Positions 1 to 7,555 of a stretch of DNA of 7,969 nucleotides are shown in pieces. Both the position numbers and the translations under genes were made by a program. Below the pieces are notes generated by a model that made no database searches, was not told where the DNA came from, and saw only the letters and a program-made list of their open reading frames with translations. The DNA is from Pseudomonadota bacterium. GTDB lineage: Bacteria > Pseudomonadota > Gammaproteobacteria > UBA5335. The stretch lies in assembly GCA_002862965.1 (NCBI GenBank), contig PKCW01000299.1, positions 1 through 7,969 on the forward strand, written 5' to 3'. Every line of letters starts with the position of its first letter. The stretch's first letter is position 1.

Positions 1-1498
1 CGACGTCGACCCGGTAGGTTTCCATGTTTTCCGCCGCCGCCGGGCGCGTGCCGGCGCGTGCCCCGGCCGGCCGCTCCGGGCGGGTAGCCGGCCGCGTCGC
101 TTCGCGTTCGGACTCACGCGGATGCGCGCGGGGTCTGGTGGCCATGGACGCCGGCACCGCTTCCCTGCCCGCATCGAGCAGCATCGGCGCCTCGCCATGC
201 AGCAGCGCGGCCAGCGCGGCCGCGGCGTCGAGCGGATCGACCGCCTTTTCGGCGCAGAACTCCGTGATCAACTGCCGGTAAAACGGCTGCTGGGCGTGGC
301 CGAGCGCGGCCTCGATGGCGGCCTTGAAGCGGGCGATGCGGCGCTCGTTGATGCGCGCGACGCTGGGCAGCTCCATGGACTCGATGCGCTGGCCGGTGGC
401 GCGCTCGATGGCCTGCAACATGCGCGTCTCGCGCGGCGCGACGAACAGGATCGCCTCCCCGCTGCGGCCGGCGCGGCCGGTGCGGCCGATGCGGTGCACA
501 TAGGCTTCGGTGTCGTAGGGAATGTCGTAGTTGATGACGTGGCCGATGCGCTCCACGTCGAGGCCGCGGGCAGCGACGTCGGTGGCGACCAGGATGTCGA
601 TGCGCCCGGACTTGAGCCGGGTCACGGTCTGCTCGCGCAGGTTCTGGGGAATGTCGCCGTTCAGCGCGGCGGCGGCATAGCCCCGCGCGGCGAGATTGTC
701 GGCGAGCTGCTCGGTTTCCACCTTGGTGCGCACGAAGATGATGACGCCGTCGGTCTCCTCCGTTTCCAGGATGCGGCTCAGCGCCTCGAACTTGGGCAGC
801 CCGCCGACCCGCCAGTAACGCTGGCGGATGGTCGGCGCGGTGGTGGTGCGCACCGCGATGGCGACCTCGGCGGCATTCTTCAGGTGCCGCTGCGCGATGC
901 GCTTGACGGCGGCCGGCATGGTGGCCGAGAACAGCGCGATCTGGCGGGTCGCCGGCGTCTGCTCCAGGATCCACTCCACATCCTCGATGAAGCCCATGCG
1001 CAGCATTTCATCGGCCTCGTCCAGCACGAGGCAGCGCAGGTGCGCCAGATCGAGACTGCCGCGGCGCATGTGGTCCATGATGCGGCCCGGAGTACCGACC
1101 ACCACCTGAGCGCCCTGGCGCAGGCCGCGCAACTGCTCGGCGTAGCCCTGTCCGCCGTACACCGCCAGCGCCCGGAAACCGGGCAGGTGCGCGGCATAGC
1201 GCTGGAAGGCCGCGGCGACCTGCAAGGCCAGCTCGCGGGTCGGCGCCAGCACCAGCGCCTGGACGCCGGGCGCGTCCGGCGCGAGGCGCGACAGCAGCGG
1301 CAGGGCAAATGCCGCGGTCTTGCCGGTACCGGTCTGGGCCTGCCCCAGCACGTCCTGGCCGCCGAGCACGTGCGGGATGATGCGCGCCTGGATCGGCGAG
1401 GGCGTTTCATAGCCCAGCTCGCCGACGGCGCGCAGCACGGGTTCGGCCAGGCCGAGATCGCTGAACAGGACTTGGGAATCGGACGTATCGGTCGTCAT
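1..1498 (-). CDS. deaD: DeaD/CsdA-type DEAD-box ATP-dependent RNA helicase (C-terminus outside window)
   Basis: Unwinds short RNA duplexes using ATP; the DeaD family acts in ribosome assembly, mRNA decay and cold adaptation in the cytoplasm. Read from the ATG at 1496-1498, 499 residues lie in the window. Motifs in order: Q motif GYETPSPIQ (29-37), Walker A AQTGTGKT (54-61), PTRELA (86-91), TPGR (136-139), DEAD (160-163), SAT (191-193) and HRIGRTGR (335-342). Both RecA-like domains are therefore complete. A linker rich in Arg, Pro, Ala and Glu (about 452-491) follows, then METYRVDV (492-499), which resembles the start of the DbpA-like RNA-binding domain of DeaD; the frame is still open at the edge. 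The E. coli protein is about 629 residues, so roughly a fifth is missing. No clear Shine-Dalgarno sequence precedes the ATG; an in-frame GTG at 1508-1510 is an alternative but has no better one. RhlE/SrmB-type helicases lack the RNA-binding tail, which favours deaD. Confidence 0.93.
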   Translation of the reverse strand, partial: MTTDTSDSQVLFSDLGLAEPVLRAVGELGYETPSPIQARIIPHVLGGQDVLGQAQTGTGKTAAFALPLLSRLAPDAPGVQALVLAPTRELALQVAAAFQRYAAHLPGFRALAVYGGQGYAEQLRGLRQGAQVVVGTPGRIMDHMRRGSLDLAHLRCLVLDEADEMLRMGFIEDVEWILEQTPATRQIALFSATMPAAVKRIAQRHLKNAAEVAIAVRTTTAPTIRQRYWRVGGLPKFEALSRILETEETDGVIIFVRTKVETEQLADNLAARGYAAAALNGDIPQNLREQTVTRLKSGRIDILVATDVAARGLDVERIGHVINYDIPYDTEAYVHRIGRTGRAGRSGEAILFVAPRETRMLQAIERATGQRIESMELPSVARINERRIARFKAAIEAALGHAQQPFYRQLITEFCAEKAVDPLDAAAALAALLHGEAPMLLDAGREAVPASMATRPRAHPRESEREATRPATRPERPAGARAGTRPAAAENMETYRVDV

Positions 1499-1669
1499 GG
1501 GAAGTGTCACCGCGAGAGATAAGGGCGCGCGTGGAAAGGCCAACCGCGCGAATCCCTGCGGTGCGAAGGCTTTCGGACGCCTGTGAGGCGAATCGCGCCA
1601 TCACCGGCGCGGGCAAAATCAGGGCTTCCTGGAAGCGGGAGGCCAGCCCGGAATGGGCATGGCCGCGCC

Positions 1670-1675
1670 ATTGTA
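1670..1675 (-). promoter_or_regulatory. Candidate -10 box for deaD
   Basis: Read on the minus strand this is TACAAT within GGCTACAATGG, a 5/6 match to the sigma-70 -10 consensus. No good -35 box lies 16-18 bases upstream. If used, transcription would start near 1663 and give deaD a leader of about 165 nt. A long untranslated leader is known for E. coli deaD. The hexamer is seen directly; its use as a promoter is inference. Confidence 0.4.
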
Positions 1676-1762
1676 GCCGATTGGCGGCCAAATGGCGCTG
1701 GCGCTGCTGGCGGCGCCCGTGGCGATCGCCGATGGCCAGCGGCAGAATCGGCGACCTCCTAC

Positions 1763-1916
1763 ATGGGCCGCCCTGACATTCGCGATCGCGTGGCGCTCAC
1801 CAACGGCGAATTCGCTCGTCTGCTCGACGGCGTCATCACGCCGGACGGCAAGGCAAGCCGCACTCGAAAAACACAACTCCTTTCTCAAGGAGTTGGGATT
1901 GCCGACGCTGCCGTGA
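1763..1916 (+). pseudogene. Possible frameshifted remnant of an unrecognised small gene
   Basis: From the ATG at 1763 one frame reads MGRPDIRDRVALTNGEFARL and continues LLDGVITPDGK with GC-rich third positions, as in a real gene here. It then degrades into a less protein-like stretch. A second frame takes over between about 1850 and 1871 and reads QAALEKHNSFLKELGLPTLP before a TGA at 1914-1916. Joined, the two give a smooth, mostly helical-looking 50-residue C-terminal segment. The switch needs one extra or missing base near a GGCAAGGCAAG repeat and an A5 run (1867-1871). I do not recognise the family. No ribosome-binding site precedes the ATG, so the original gene may have started further upstream. 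Alternatives are chance open frames, or a sequencing error in a small intact gene. Confidence 0.3.
1867..1895 (-). terminator. Candidate Rho-independent terminator downstream of the hydrolase gene
   Basis: On the minus strand, CAACTCCTT and AAGGAGTTG form a perfect 9-bp stem around the tetraloop GAGA (GNRA type), followed after TG by five Ts. The stem lies at 1874-1895 and the T-run corresponds to A 1867-1871. It sits about 200 bases past the hydrolase stop codon, which is far for a terminator of that gene. The stem is only moderately GC-rich in a very GC-rich region. It also overlaps the possible gene remnant on the other strand, so it may be incidental. Confidence 0.4.
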
Positions 1917-1938
1917 ATGCAATGCCTCGTCGAATTTC

Positions 1939-1976
1939 CGGTCGATCATCGGTGCTCGGTTCGCCGGGATCGACCG
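1939..1976. repeat. 9-bp inverted repeat with 20-bp spacer
   Basis: CGGTCGATC (1939-1947) is matched exactly by its reverse complement GATCGACCG (1968-1976). An overlapping alternative pairing is CATCGGT (1947-1953) with ACCGATG (1973-1979). No T-run follows on either strand, so it does not look like a terminator. Its role is unknown. Confidence 0.45.
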
Positions 1977-2003
1977 ATGGGTGGTCGTTGTGGGTGTGAG
2001 CAC

Positions 2004-2022
2004 GACGACACTGGATGTCGTC
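2004..2022. repeat. Short hairpin, 7-bp stem and 5-base loop
   Basis: GACGACA (2004-2010) pairs exactly with TGTCGTC (2016-2022) around the loop CTGGA. The adjoining bases, TGGATGTCGTCATTCCCG, loosely recall the dispersed 'TGGATTCCCG...CGGGAATGACG' repeats common in proteobacterial genomes, but the match is only partial. It lies 70 bases past the hydrolase stop codon and has no T-run. Confidence 0.35.
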
Positions 2023-2091
2023 ATTCCCGTCGGCTATCGCGCGTGAAAACGCAACACCTGCGGCGCCCGATCGGCGCGCTCGGGCGCGTCA

Positions 2092-2994
2092 TCATCCGCC
2101 AAGGATCTTCCGCAGCCAGTCATCGACCACTAGGGTGGCGGGGTAATCGGGATCGCCGAGCCGGCGGTTGATCTCGATGTGGCCGCGCAAGCCGCTGCCG
2201 GCGAAACTGCCGTAGTCGACGGCACTGCCGGCAGCTGTGAGCGCGCGGCCCAGCGCCTCGGTCTGCCGCACGGCGTCGGGCCGCTGTATGTGCAGCAGCA
2301 GGAAGGCCGGCGCATTGGGCGCGGCGGCGTTGTGGATGGGCGAAAGCGCCCGCTGACGCGCAGGATCGCTGCCGAACGTCTCCAGATAGGTCTGATGCAT
2401 CAGCGGCGCCTCTTCCTGTAGCTGTGCCGGTACGTCGTAGGCGGCGCCGTCGTTGGCGATCACGCCGCGGAGGTCGGCAAAACTCAATCCGGTCGACCGC
2501 AGATGGCGCTCATCGGTGCCGACCAGGGCAACCAGGTGCGCGCCGGCGCTGTGGCCCATCAGCACCACCCGGCGGCGGTCGATGCCCAGTTCCGCCGCGC
2601 GGTCGAGCAACGTCCGCAGGGCGCGGGCGACGTCCTCGGCCTGCCGCTCGACGGTGACGGCCGGCACCAGCCGGTAGTCGATCGAGGCATAGGCGTAGCC
2701 CTGCTGTGTCAGGTGGGCCGGCAGCCATTTGCTGGAGGCGTTGTCCTTGCTGCCGCGCTTCCAGCCGCCGCCGTGTACGAACATCACCAGCGGTGCGGGA
2801 CGGCTGCCTCGCACCGTCCAGACATCCAGCCGTTGCAACGCATCGCTGCCATAGGCGAGGGTTCTGGGGGCGGGTTCGCCGTGGCGCTCTGCTGCCTGAG
2901 ACTCACCCAGCCAGTCGCGGGGCCGGGCATCGGCCGCCGCGACGGTGACGGCCCACAGGAACAGGGCGACGATCGACCGGTACGACTTGCGCAT
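2092..2994 (-). CDS. Exported alpha/beta-hydrolase, esterase/lipase-like
   Basis: A serine hydrolase of the esterase/lipase group (Aes/BD-FAE-like); the natural ester or amide substrate cannot be told from sequence. From the ATG at 2992-2994 it has 300 residues. Residues 1-23 form a Sec signal peptide: basic start MRKSYR, hydrophobic core, and ADA cleavage site before Arg24. There is no lipobox cysteine, so a soluble periplasmic or secreted protein is expected. HGGGW (74-78) gives the oxyanion hole. GHSAGAH (147-153) is the nucleophile elbow with Ser149. His272 in GHIEIN is the likely catalytic histidine, and Asp240 in HIQRPDAV the likely acid (both inferred from position). GAGG lies 7 bases before this ATG. 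An in-frame TTG at 2998-3000 would sit almost on top of that GAGG, so the ATG is preferred. It is divergent from sppA. Confidence 0.88.
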   Translation of the reverse strand: MRKSYRSIVALFLWAVTVAAADARPRDWLGESQAAERHGEPAPRTLAYGSDALQRLDVWTVRGSRPAPLVMFVHGGGWKRGSKDNASSKWLPAHLTQQGYAYASIDYRLVPAVTVERQAEDVARALRTLLDRAAELGIDRRRVVLMGHSAGAHLVALVGTDERHLRSTGLSFADLRGVIANDGAAYDVPAQLQEEAPLMHQTYLETFGSDPARQRALSPIHNAAAPNAPAFLLLHIQRPDAVRQTEALGRALTAAGSAVDYGSFAGSGLRGHIEINRRLGDPDYPATLVVDDWLRKILGG

Positions 2995-3016
2995 CTCCAA
3001 TCCTCACGCAGGACCT

Positions 3017-3031
3017 CGGCGCGTCGCGCCG
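3017..3031. repeat. Near-palindrome in the hydrolase leader
   Basis: CGGCGCG (3017-3023) and CGCGCCG (3025-3031) are exact reverse complements around a single T. It lies just upstream of the hydrolase ribosome-binding site (complement of 3002-3005). It could be an operator or a small RNA structure, but GC-rich DNA makes such matches fairly likely by chance. Confidence 0.35.
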
Positions 3032-3042
3032 ATGATGACGCC

Positions 3043-3069
3043 ATCCTACCGGGCCGTCCGGCCGGGCAA
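3043..3069 (-). promoter_or_regulatory. Weak candidate promoter of the hydrolase gene
   Basis: On the minus strand, TTGCCC (3064-3069) and TAGGAT (3043-3048) are separated by 15 bases, shorter than the ideal 17. The implied leader is about 40 nt and contains the near-palindrome at 3017-3031. This is inference from sequence match only. Confidence 0.3.
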
Positions 3070-3122
3070 CAGGGAGGCGGATGTTCCGCCGTAAGGCGCG
3101 GCTGGGGCGCCGTGGAAGCAGC

Positions 3123-3136
3123 CGACCGATCGGTCG
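3123..3136. promoter_or_regulatory. Perfect 14-bp palindrome between hydrolase gene and sppA, possible operator
   Basis: CGACCGATCGGTCG is identical to its reverse complement. It lies in the divergent gap, about 35-45 bases upstream of the possible sppA -10 box and roughly 130 bases from the hydrolase start codon. That is a suitable place for a dimeric repressor or activator to act on sppA. No regulator family is recognised from the motif. Confidence 0.35.
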
Positions 3137-3169
3137 CAGCCGTTCCTGCACCGCCTGCGGCCGCTGCAT

Positions 3170-3175
3170 TATGAT
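3170..3175 (+). promoter_or_regulatory. Candidate -10 box for sppA
   Basis: TATGAT matches the sigma-70 -10 consensus at 5 of 6 bases and lies 30 bases before the sppA ATG, giving a leader of about 24 nt. The best -35-like hexamer, TTCCTG at 3143-3148, is 21 bases away, which is too far. The promoter may need an activator, or use another factor. Confidence 0.4.
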
Positions 3176-3205
3176 GGCCGGATTGAATCGCATCCGAGGT
3201 AACGC

Positions 3206-5047
3206 ATGAGCCGCAGTCCTTCCCGAATCCGCCGCGCCGCCGGCCGCGTGGGCGGTTTTATCGATGGCCTGCGGCGCTGGCTGTCGCGGCTCGCGTTCGT
3301 CGGCTTCGTGCTGATCGTGGTGGTGTTGCTGCGCACCGATCTGGCCGTGCCCGTGCCGGCAGAATCGGCGCTGGTGCTCAAGCTGCAGGGCGCGCTGGTG
3401 GAGCAGTCCCGGCAGGATCCCTTGCAGAAAATGGTCGACGAGGCGGTCGGCGCGCCGGTGCGCGAAACGCGGGTCCGGGATCTGTTGCGGGCGCTGGACG
3501 CAGCGGCCACCGACGATCGGATCAAGGTCGCGGTGCTGGATTTCAGCCATTTCGAAGGTGGCGAGCTGGCCAAGCTGATGCAGATCGGCGCGGCCGTGCA
3601 GCGTTTCCGGGCGGCGGGCAAGCCGGTCCTGGCCTATGCCGACGAATACAGCCAGTCCGCCTACCTCGTCGCTGCCCAGGCCAGCGAGGTGCACCTGCAC
3701 CCCATGGGACAGGTCGGCATCGAGGGCTTCTCGACCTATCCGCTCTATTTCCGGGATCTGATCGAGAAGATCGGGCTGGATGTCAACGTGTTCCGCGTCG
3801 GCGAGTTCAAGTCCGCCGTCGAGCCCTTCATCCGCAACGACATGTCGGCGGCCTCGCGCGAGGCCAACCGGGCCTGGCTGAGCGATCTTTGGGACGTCTA
3901 CAAGCAGAGCGTGGCGACGGCGCGGCAGCTCGCGCCGGAGAAGATCCAGCGCTATGCCGACCGGATGGCCGATCTGCTGGTCGCCACCCAGGGCGACAGC
4001 GCGCAGCTCGCGCTGCAGGAAGGACTGGTGGACGCGCTGAGCCACCGGGACGAGTTCCTCGAGCGGGTGATCGCGGAAAGCAGCGCGGATGAGGAGGGCG
4101 GCTTCAAGGGCATCGACCAGAACGGTTATCTGCTGGCGATCGGGCGCGAGGCGCCGGTCGATGCACACAAGCCCACGGTGGGGATTCTCGTCGCGGCCGG
4201 CACCATCGTCGACGGCGATCCGGTGGAGGATTCGGTGAGCGGCGACGCCTTCGCCGAGACCATCCGTCAGGCGCGCCTCGACGACACCATCCAGGCGCTG
4301 GTGCTGCGCATCGACAGTCCCGGCGGCAGCGCCTTTGCCTCGGAGGTGATCCGCCGCGAACTGGATCTGACGCGCGAGGCCGGCAAGCCGATCGTGGTGT
4401 CGATGGGCAGCGTCGCGGCGTCGGGCGGCTACTGGATCGCCACGGCCTCGGATCGCATCCTGGCCTCGCCGGCCACCATCACCGGCTCCATCGGGGTGTT
4501 CGGCATCCTGCCGACCTATCAGGACACCCTCGAAAAGCTTGGTGTCCACGTCGACGGCGTCGGCACGACGGCGCTGGCGGGGGCGTTGCGGGCCGATCGC
4601 AAGCTCGATCCGCACGTCGGTGAAGCGATCCAGGCCATGGTGGAGCGCACCTATCGCGATTTCCTGCTGCGGGTCGCCGATGCCCGGCAGTTGCCGGTCG
4701 ACACGGTCGCCAAGCTGGCCGAGGGCCGCGTCTGGAGCGGGGCCGATGCCCTCGAGTTGAAACTGGTCGATGGCTACGGTGAGGTTCCCGATGCCGTCAA
4801 GGCGGCGGCGGAACTGGCCGATCTGGGCGAGGGCTACCAGGCCCGTTACCTCGAACCCGAGTTGACGCTGGGGCAGTATCTGCTGGCGCGCGTACAGAGC
4901 ACGGCGATGGGGGCGCAGGCCCTGCACGCACTGCTGCCCCCCGAACTTGCGCGCCTGGTGCAGACCTGGCAGGCCGCCACCCGGCCGCTGGTTGCGCCCG
5001 CCCAGCGCGGCATCTATGCCTTCTGCCTGTGCGGACGCCCCGGCTGA
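3206..5047 (+). CDS. sppA: Signal peptide peptidase SppA, 67K type (protease IV)
   Basis: Membrane-anchored serine protease that degrades signal peptides left in the inner membrane after protein export. The 613 residues fit the long E. coli-type form (618) rather than the short single-domain form. A basic N-terminus leads into one transmembrane anchor at about 28-43, with the catalytic part expected in the periplasm. The N-terminal half-domain carries Lys202 (in FKSAVEPF), equivalent to E. coli Lys209. The C-terminal half-domain carries the nucleophile Ser406 (in AASGGYW), equivalent to E. coli Ser409. The nearby DSPGGS (370-375) and ITGSIGVFG (425-433) motifs are also typical. In the E. coli enzyme the two halves are cut from a tandem duplication and assemble as a bowl-shaped tetramer. 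GAGG (3196-3199) lies 6 bases before the ATG, supporting this start. The C-terminus ends [11 protein letters not shown]. The gene stands alone: divergent from the hydrolase, convergent with metE. Confidence 0.96.
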   Translation: MSRSPSRIRRAAGRVGGFIDGLRRWLSRLAFVGFVLIVVVLLRTDLAVPVPAESALVLKLQGALVEQSRQDPLQKMVDEAVGAPVRETRVRDLLRALDAAATDDRIKVAVLDFSHFEGGELAKLMQIGAAVQRFRAAGKPVLAYADEYSQSAYLVAAQASEVHLHPMGQVGIEGFSTYPLYFRDLIEKIGLDVNVFRVGEFKSAVEPFIRNDMSAASREANRAWLSDLWDVYKQSVATARQLAPEKIQRYADRMADLLVATQGDSAQLALQEGLVDALSHRDEFLERVIAESSADEEGGFKGIDQNGYLLAIGREAPVDAHKPTVGILVAAGTIVDGDPVEDSVSGDAFAETIRQARLDDTIQALVLRIDSPGGSAFASEVIRRELDLTREAGKPIVVSMGSVAASGGYWIATASDRILASPATITGSIGVFGILPTYQDTLEKLGVHVDGVGTTALAGALRADRKLDPHVGEAIQAMVERTYRDFLLRVADARQLPVDTVAKLAEGRVWSGADALELKLVDGYGEVPDAVKAAAELADLGEGYQARYLEPELTLGQYLLARVQSTAMGAQALHALLPPELARLVQTWQAATRPLVAPAQRGIYAFCLCGRPG

Positions 5048-5099
5048 TGTCCCGGACGCATCGCTGCGGTTGACCGGCGGCGGGCGCCGTCCCCGCGGC

Positions 5100-5119
5100 C
5101 ACGCCCCGGCTCGGGCGTG
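5100..5119. terminator. Hairpin in the convergent sppA/metE gap
   Basis: CACGCCC (5100-5106) pairs with GGGCGTG (5113-5119) around a 6-base loop, 53 bases after the sppA stop. No T-run follows on either strand, so it is not a classical intrinsic terminator. It may stabilise the sppA transcript end or act with Rho. Confidence 0.35.
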
Positions 5120-5137
5120 TCGATGCGGCGGACGGGT

Positions 5138-5162
5138 CGCCGCGCCTGCGGGCGGCGCGGCG
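5138..5162. terminator. Strong GC-rich hairpin between the sppA and metE ends
   Basis: CGCCGCGCC (5138-5146) pairs exactly with GGCGCGGCG (5154-5162) around a 7-base loop. It lies 25 bases past the metE stop codon and 90 bases past that of sppA, so it could serve both convergent transcripts. A T-run is missing on both strands, so its role as a terminator is inferred from placement. Confidence 0.4.
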
Positions 5163-5187
5163 GTTCACATCCCGTTGCCGACCGATT

Positions 5188-7473
5188 TTAAGCCCGCGCG
5201 CATTCCGCGCGCAGTTGCCGCGCGGCCTCGACCAGGTTGGCCAGCGCCGGTTCGACCTCCGCCCAGCCGCGCGTCTTCAGGCCGCAGTCGGGATTGACCC
5301 ACAGCCGGTCGGGCGGAATCAGCGCGGCAGCCTTGCGCATCAGCGCCACCATCTCCGCCACCGTGGGCACGCTGGGCGTGTGCACGTCGTAGACGCCGGG
5401 GCCGATCTCGTTGGGATAGCGGAAGCGCTCGAAGGCATCGAGCAGCTCCATGTCCGAGCGCGAGGTCTCGATGTTGATGACGTCGGCGTCCATGGCGGCG
5501 ATGGTCTGAATGATGTCGTTGAACTCGGCGTAGCACATGTGGGTGTGGATCTGGGTCGCGTCCTGCACGCCGCCGGCCGCGATGCGGAACGCCAGGCTGG
5601 CCCAGTCGAGATACGCGGCCCATTCGGGCCGGCGCAGCGGCAGCCCCTCGCGCAACGCCGGCTCGTCGACCTGGATCACGCCGATGCCGGCGGCTTCCAG
5701 ATCCTGCACCTCGTCGCGCAGCGCCAGCGCGATCTGCAGCGCGGTGTCGCGGCGCGGCTGGTCATCGCGCACGAAGGACCACTGCAGGATCGTGATCGGC
5801 CCGGTGAGCATGCCCTTCATCGGCTTGTCGGTGAGCGACTGCGCATAGCGGCTCCAGGCCACCGTCATCGGCGCCGGCCGCGCGACGTCGCCGTAGAGGA
5901 TGGGCGGCTTCACGCAGCGCGAGCCGTAGCTCTGCACCCAGCCCTGTGTGGTGAAGGCAAAGCCGGCCAGTTGCTCGCCGAAGTATTCGACCATGTCGTT
6001 GCGCTCGGCCTCGCCATGCACCAGCACGTCCAGCCCCAGCGCCTCCTGCCGTTCCACGGCCAATGCGATCTGCGCCTGCATTGCCTCGTTGTAGGCCGCC
6101 TCGTCGAGCCGGCCTTGCCGGAAATCCTGGCGCGCCTTGCGGATCTCGGCGGTCTGCGGGAAGGAACCGATGGTGGTGGTGGGGAACGGCGGCAGCTCGA
6201 GGCGCGCGCGCTGGGTCTGGGCGCGGACCGGATAGGGATGCAGGCGATCGCCCTGGGCCGGCGTCAACGCCGCCAGCCGTGCCTGCACCGCGGGGTTGCG
6301 GATGCGGGATGAGGCGCGTCGCGCCGCCAGCGCGGCTGCGTTCGATGCCAGCGCTGGTGCCACCGCCGCCCGGCCCTCGCGCAAGGCCCGCGCCAGGGTC
6401 GCCACTTCGTTCAACTTCTGGGTGGCAAAGGCGAGCCAGGAGGCCAGTTCGGGGTCGAGCGCCGTCTCCTGCGCCAGATCGACCGGCACGTGCAGCAGCG
6501 AGCAGGATGGCGCCAGCCAGAGCCGCTCGCCGAGGCGCGCGTGGATCGGCTCGAGCCCGTCGAGCGTCGCGGCCAGATCGCTGCGCCAGACATTGCGGCC
6601 GTCGACCACGCCCAGAGACAGGCACTTGTCCGCCGGCAGCCGCGCCACCGCCGCGGCGACCTGCGCCGGGTCGCGCACTGCGTCCAGATGCAGCGCCTGC
6701 ACCGGCAGATCGAGCGCCAGCGCGAGGTTCTCGCCCAGGCCGCCGAAGTAGGTCGCCAGCAGGATCTCGGGGCCGCCCTGCAATGCGCGATAAGTGGTCG
6801 CAAACGCCTCCCGCCAGGCGGCGGGCAGCTCCAGCGCGAGGATGGGCTCGTCGATCTGCACCCAGGCCACGCCCTGCGCGCGCAGCCGCGCCAGCATCTC
6901 GCGGTAGACGGCGGTGATCTCCTCGAGCAGCGTCAGGCGCTCGAAAGGCTCGCCCTTGACCTTGCCCAGCCACAGCCAGGTCAGGGGGCCGACCAGCACC
7001 GGCCGGGCGCTGTAGCCGGCCGCCTGACATTCGGCCACCTGCTCGAACAGCGCCGCCGAGGCGAGCCGGAACCTCTGGCCGCGCTGCAACTCGGGCACGA
7101 GGTAGTGATAGTTGGTGTCGAACCACTTGGTCATCTCGCAGGCCGGCGCATCGGCGCCGCTCGGCGCCCGGCCGCGCGCCATGCGAAAGGCGGTGTCGAG
7201 ATCGACCGTCGCGCCGTTCCAGCCGAAGCGCGCCGGTACCGCGCCGAGCCAGGCGGAGGTGTCGAGCATGTGGTCGTACCAGCTGAAGTCGCCGACCGGC
7301 AGCGACGTCAGCCCGGCCGCCGCCTGCAGGCGCCAGTGCCGCAGCCGCAGCGCGCGCCCGGCCTGCTGCAGGCCGTCGGCATCCAGCGCGCCGCGCCAGT
7401 ATGCCTCCACCGCCTGCTTGAGTTCGCGCCCGGCGCCGATGCGCGGAAAGCCGAGATTGTGAGCCGTCGCCAT
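5188..7473 (-). CDS. metE: Cobalamin-independent methionine synthase
   Basis: 5-methyltetrahydropteroyltriglutamate-homocysteine methyltransferase: it moves a methyl group from methyltetrahydrofolate (polyglutamate form) to homocysteine, making methionine in the cytoplasm without vitamin B12. The 761 residues match the usual length (E. coli 753). The start [19 protein letters not shown] is typical of the N-terminal barrel. The C-terminal catalytic barrel begins near [15 protein letters not shown] (427-441). The zinc ligands are all present: His645 and Cys647 (in HTHMCYAEF), Glu669 (in NIETSRSD) and Cys730 (in [11 protein letters not shown]). They sit at a constant +4 offset from E. coli His641, Cys643, Glu665 and Cys726. 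The substrate-site acid in [10 protein letters not shown] (Asp603) is also kept. AGGAG lies 8 bases before the ATG. It is divergent from metR, its usual activator, across a 94-base gap. Confidence 0.98.
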   Translation of the reverse strand: MATAHNLGFPRIGAGRELKQAVEAYWRGALDADGLQQAGRALRLRHWRLQAAAGLTSLPVGDFSWYDHMLDTSAWLGAVPARFGWNGATVDLDTAFRMARGRAPSGADAPACEMTKWFDTNYHYLVPELQRGQRFRLASAALFEQVAECQAAGYSARPVLVGPLTWLWLGKVKGEPFERLTLLEEITAVYREMLARLRAQGVAWVQIDEPILALELPAAWREAFATTYRALQGGPEILLATYFGGLGENLALALDLPVQALHLDAVRDPAQVAAAVARLPADKCLSLGVVDGRNVWRSDLAATLDGLEPIHARLGERLWLAPSCSLLHVPVDLAQETALDPELASWLAFATQKLNEVATLARALREGRAAVAPALASNAAALAARRASSRIRNPAVQARLAALTPAQGDRLHPYPVRAQTQRARLELPPFPTTTIGSFPQTAEIRKARQDFRQGRLDEAAYNEAMQAQIALAVERQEALGLDVLVHGEAERNDMVEYFGEQLAGFAFTTQGWVQSYGSRCVKPPILYGDVARPAPMTVAWSRYAQSLTDKPMKGMLTGPITILQWSFVRDDQPRRDTALQIALALRDEVQDLEAAGIGVIQVDEPALREGLPLRRPEWAAYLDWASLAFRIAAGGVQDATQIHTHMCYAEFNDIIQTIAAMDADVINIETSRSDMELLDAFERFRYPNEIGPGVYDVHTPSVPTVAEMVALMRKAAALIPPDRLWVNPDCGLKTRGWAEVEPALANLVEAARQLRAECARA

Positions 7474-7503
7474 GTTCTCTACTCCTGAAAAAACCTGGCA
7501 GGC

Positions 7504-7532
7504 ATTCTGGGCGGCGGGTTAACATGAATCAA
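7504..7532 (-). promoter_or_regulatory. Candidate metE promoter
   Basis: On the minus strand, TTGATT (7527-7532) and CAGAAT (7504-7509) are separated by exactly 17 bases; each matches its sigma-70 consensus at 4 of 6 positions. Transcription would start near 7497, giving a leader of about 24 nt, too short for a riboswitch. Weak boxes with perfect spacing suit an activator-dependent promoter, which fits control by MetR. Confidence 0.5.
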
Positions 7533-7546
7533 ACGGATAATTTTCA
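7525..7546. promoter_or_regulatory. Candidate MetR site overlapping the metE -35 box
   Basis: TGAA (7525-7528) and TTCA (7543-7546) are the two half-sites known for E. coli MetR (TGAA-N5-TTCA), but here they are 14 bases apart with CGGA centred between them, at N5 from each. This puts a half-site at the metE -35 region, where LysR-type activators usually make their weaker, activation contact. It is degenerate, so the call is tentative. Confidence 0.3.
7536..7541 (+). promoter_or_regulatory. Candidate -10 box for metR
   Basis: GATAAT matches the -10 consensus at 5 of 6 bases, 26 bases before the metR ATG. No acceptable -35 hexamer is found 16-18 bases upstream. It lies next to the metE -35 box on the other strand, so the two promoters would face back to back and could compete for RNA polymerase. 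Confidence 0.35.
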
Positions 7547-7555
7547 GTTTAAGCA

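Larger units (their letters stand above)
1499..2091. other. Intergenic stretch with no intact gene
   Basis: Between the start of deaD and the end of the hydrolase gene there is no complete, family-recognisable coding region. The part next to deaD (1499-1690) looks like its leader and promoter. The middle (about 1763-1916) reads like protein only if one frameshift is allowed. The part from 1874 to 2022 carries three inverted repeats. Several short open frames cross this stretch on both strands, but none has a ribosome-binding site and a convincing composition together. Confidence 0.6.

Noticed and set aside
122..1522. A 466-codon open frame on the plus strand opposite deaD
   Set aside because: The minus strand carries every DEAD-box motif in order. 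The plus-strand product is a repetitive Arg/Gly/Ala/His-rich sequence without a domain.
1692..1916. A 74-codon gene with a signal-peptide-like start (MALALLAAPVAIADG)
   Set aside because: No ribosome-binding site precedes it, and the middle of this frame is not protein-like. Only its last 20 codons look coding, which fits a frameshifted remnant better.
2995..3000. TTG at 2998-3000 as the hydrolase start
   Set aside because: The GAGG ribosome-binding site is only a base or two from this TTG but at 7 bases from the ATG at 2992-2994.
3206..3335. A Tat export signal in the SppA N-terminus, suggested by paired arginines
   Set aside because: There is no S/T-RR-x-F-L-K motif, and known SppA proteins use an uncleaved N-terminal anchor, which is present at about residues 28-43.
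2903..4927. A 674-codon open frame on the minus strand across sppA and its upstream region
   Set aside because: It lies antisense to a complete SppA with both catalytic residues. Its product is rich in His, Arg, Gln and Asp with no recognisable domain, as is typical of antisense frames in GC-rich genes.
7474..7503. A SAM or cobalamin riboswitch in the metE leader
   Set aside because: The predicted leader is only about 24 nt, too short for either riboswitch, and MetR control explains the promoter.
5762..7525. A 587-codon open frame on the minus strand overlapping metE in another frame, plus long plus-strand frames at 5215-6312 and 6490-7488
   Set aside because: MetE is complete, of normal length, and has all zinc ligands in its own frame. 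The others are composition shadows.
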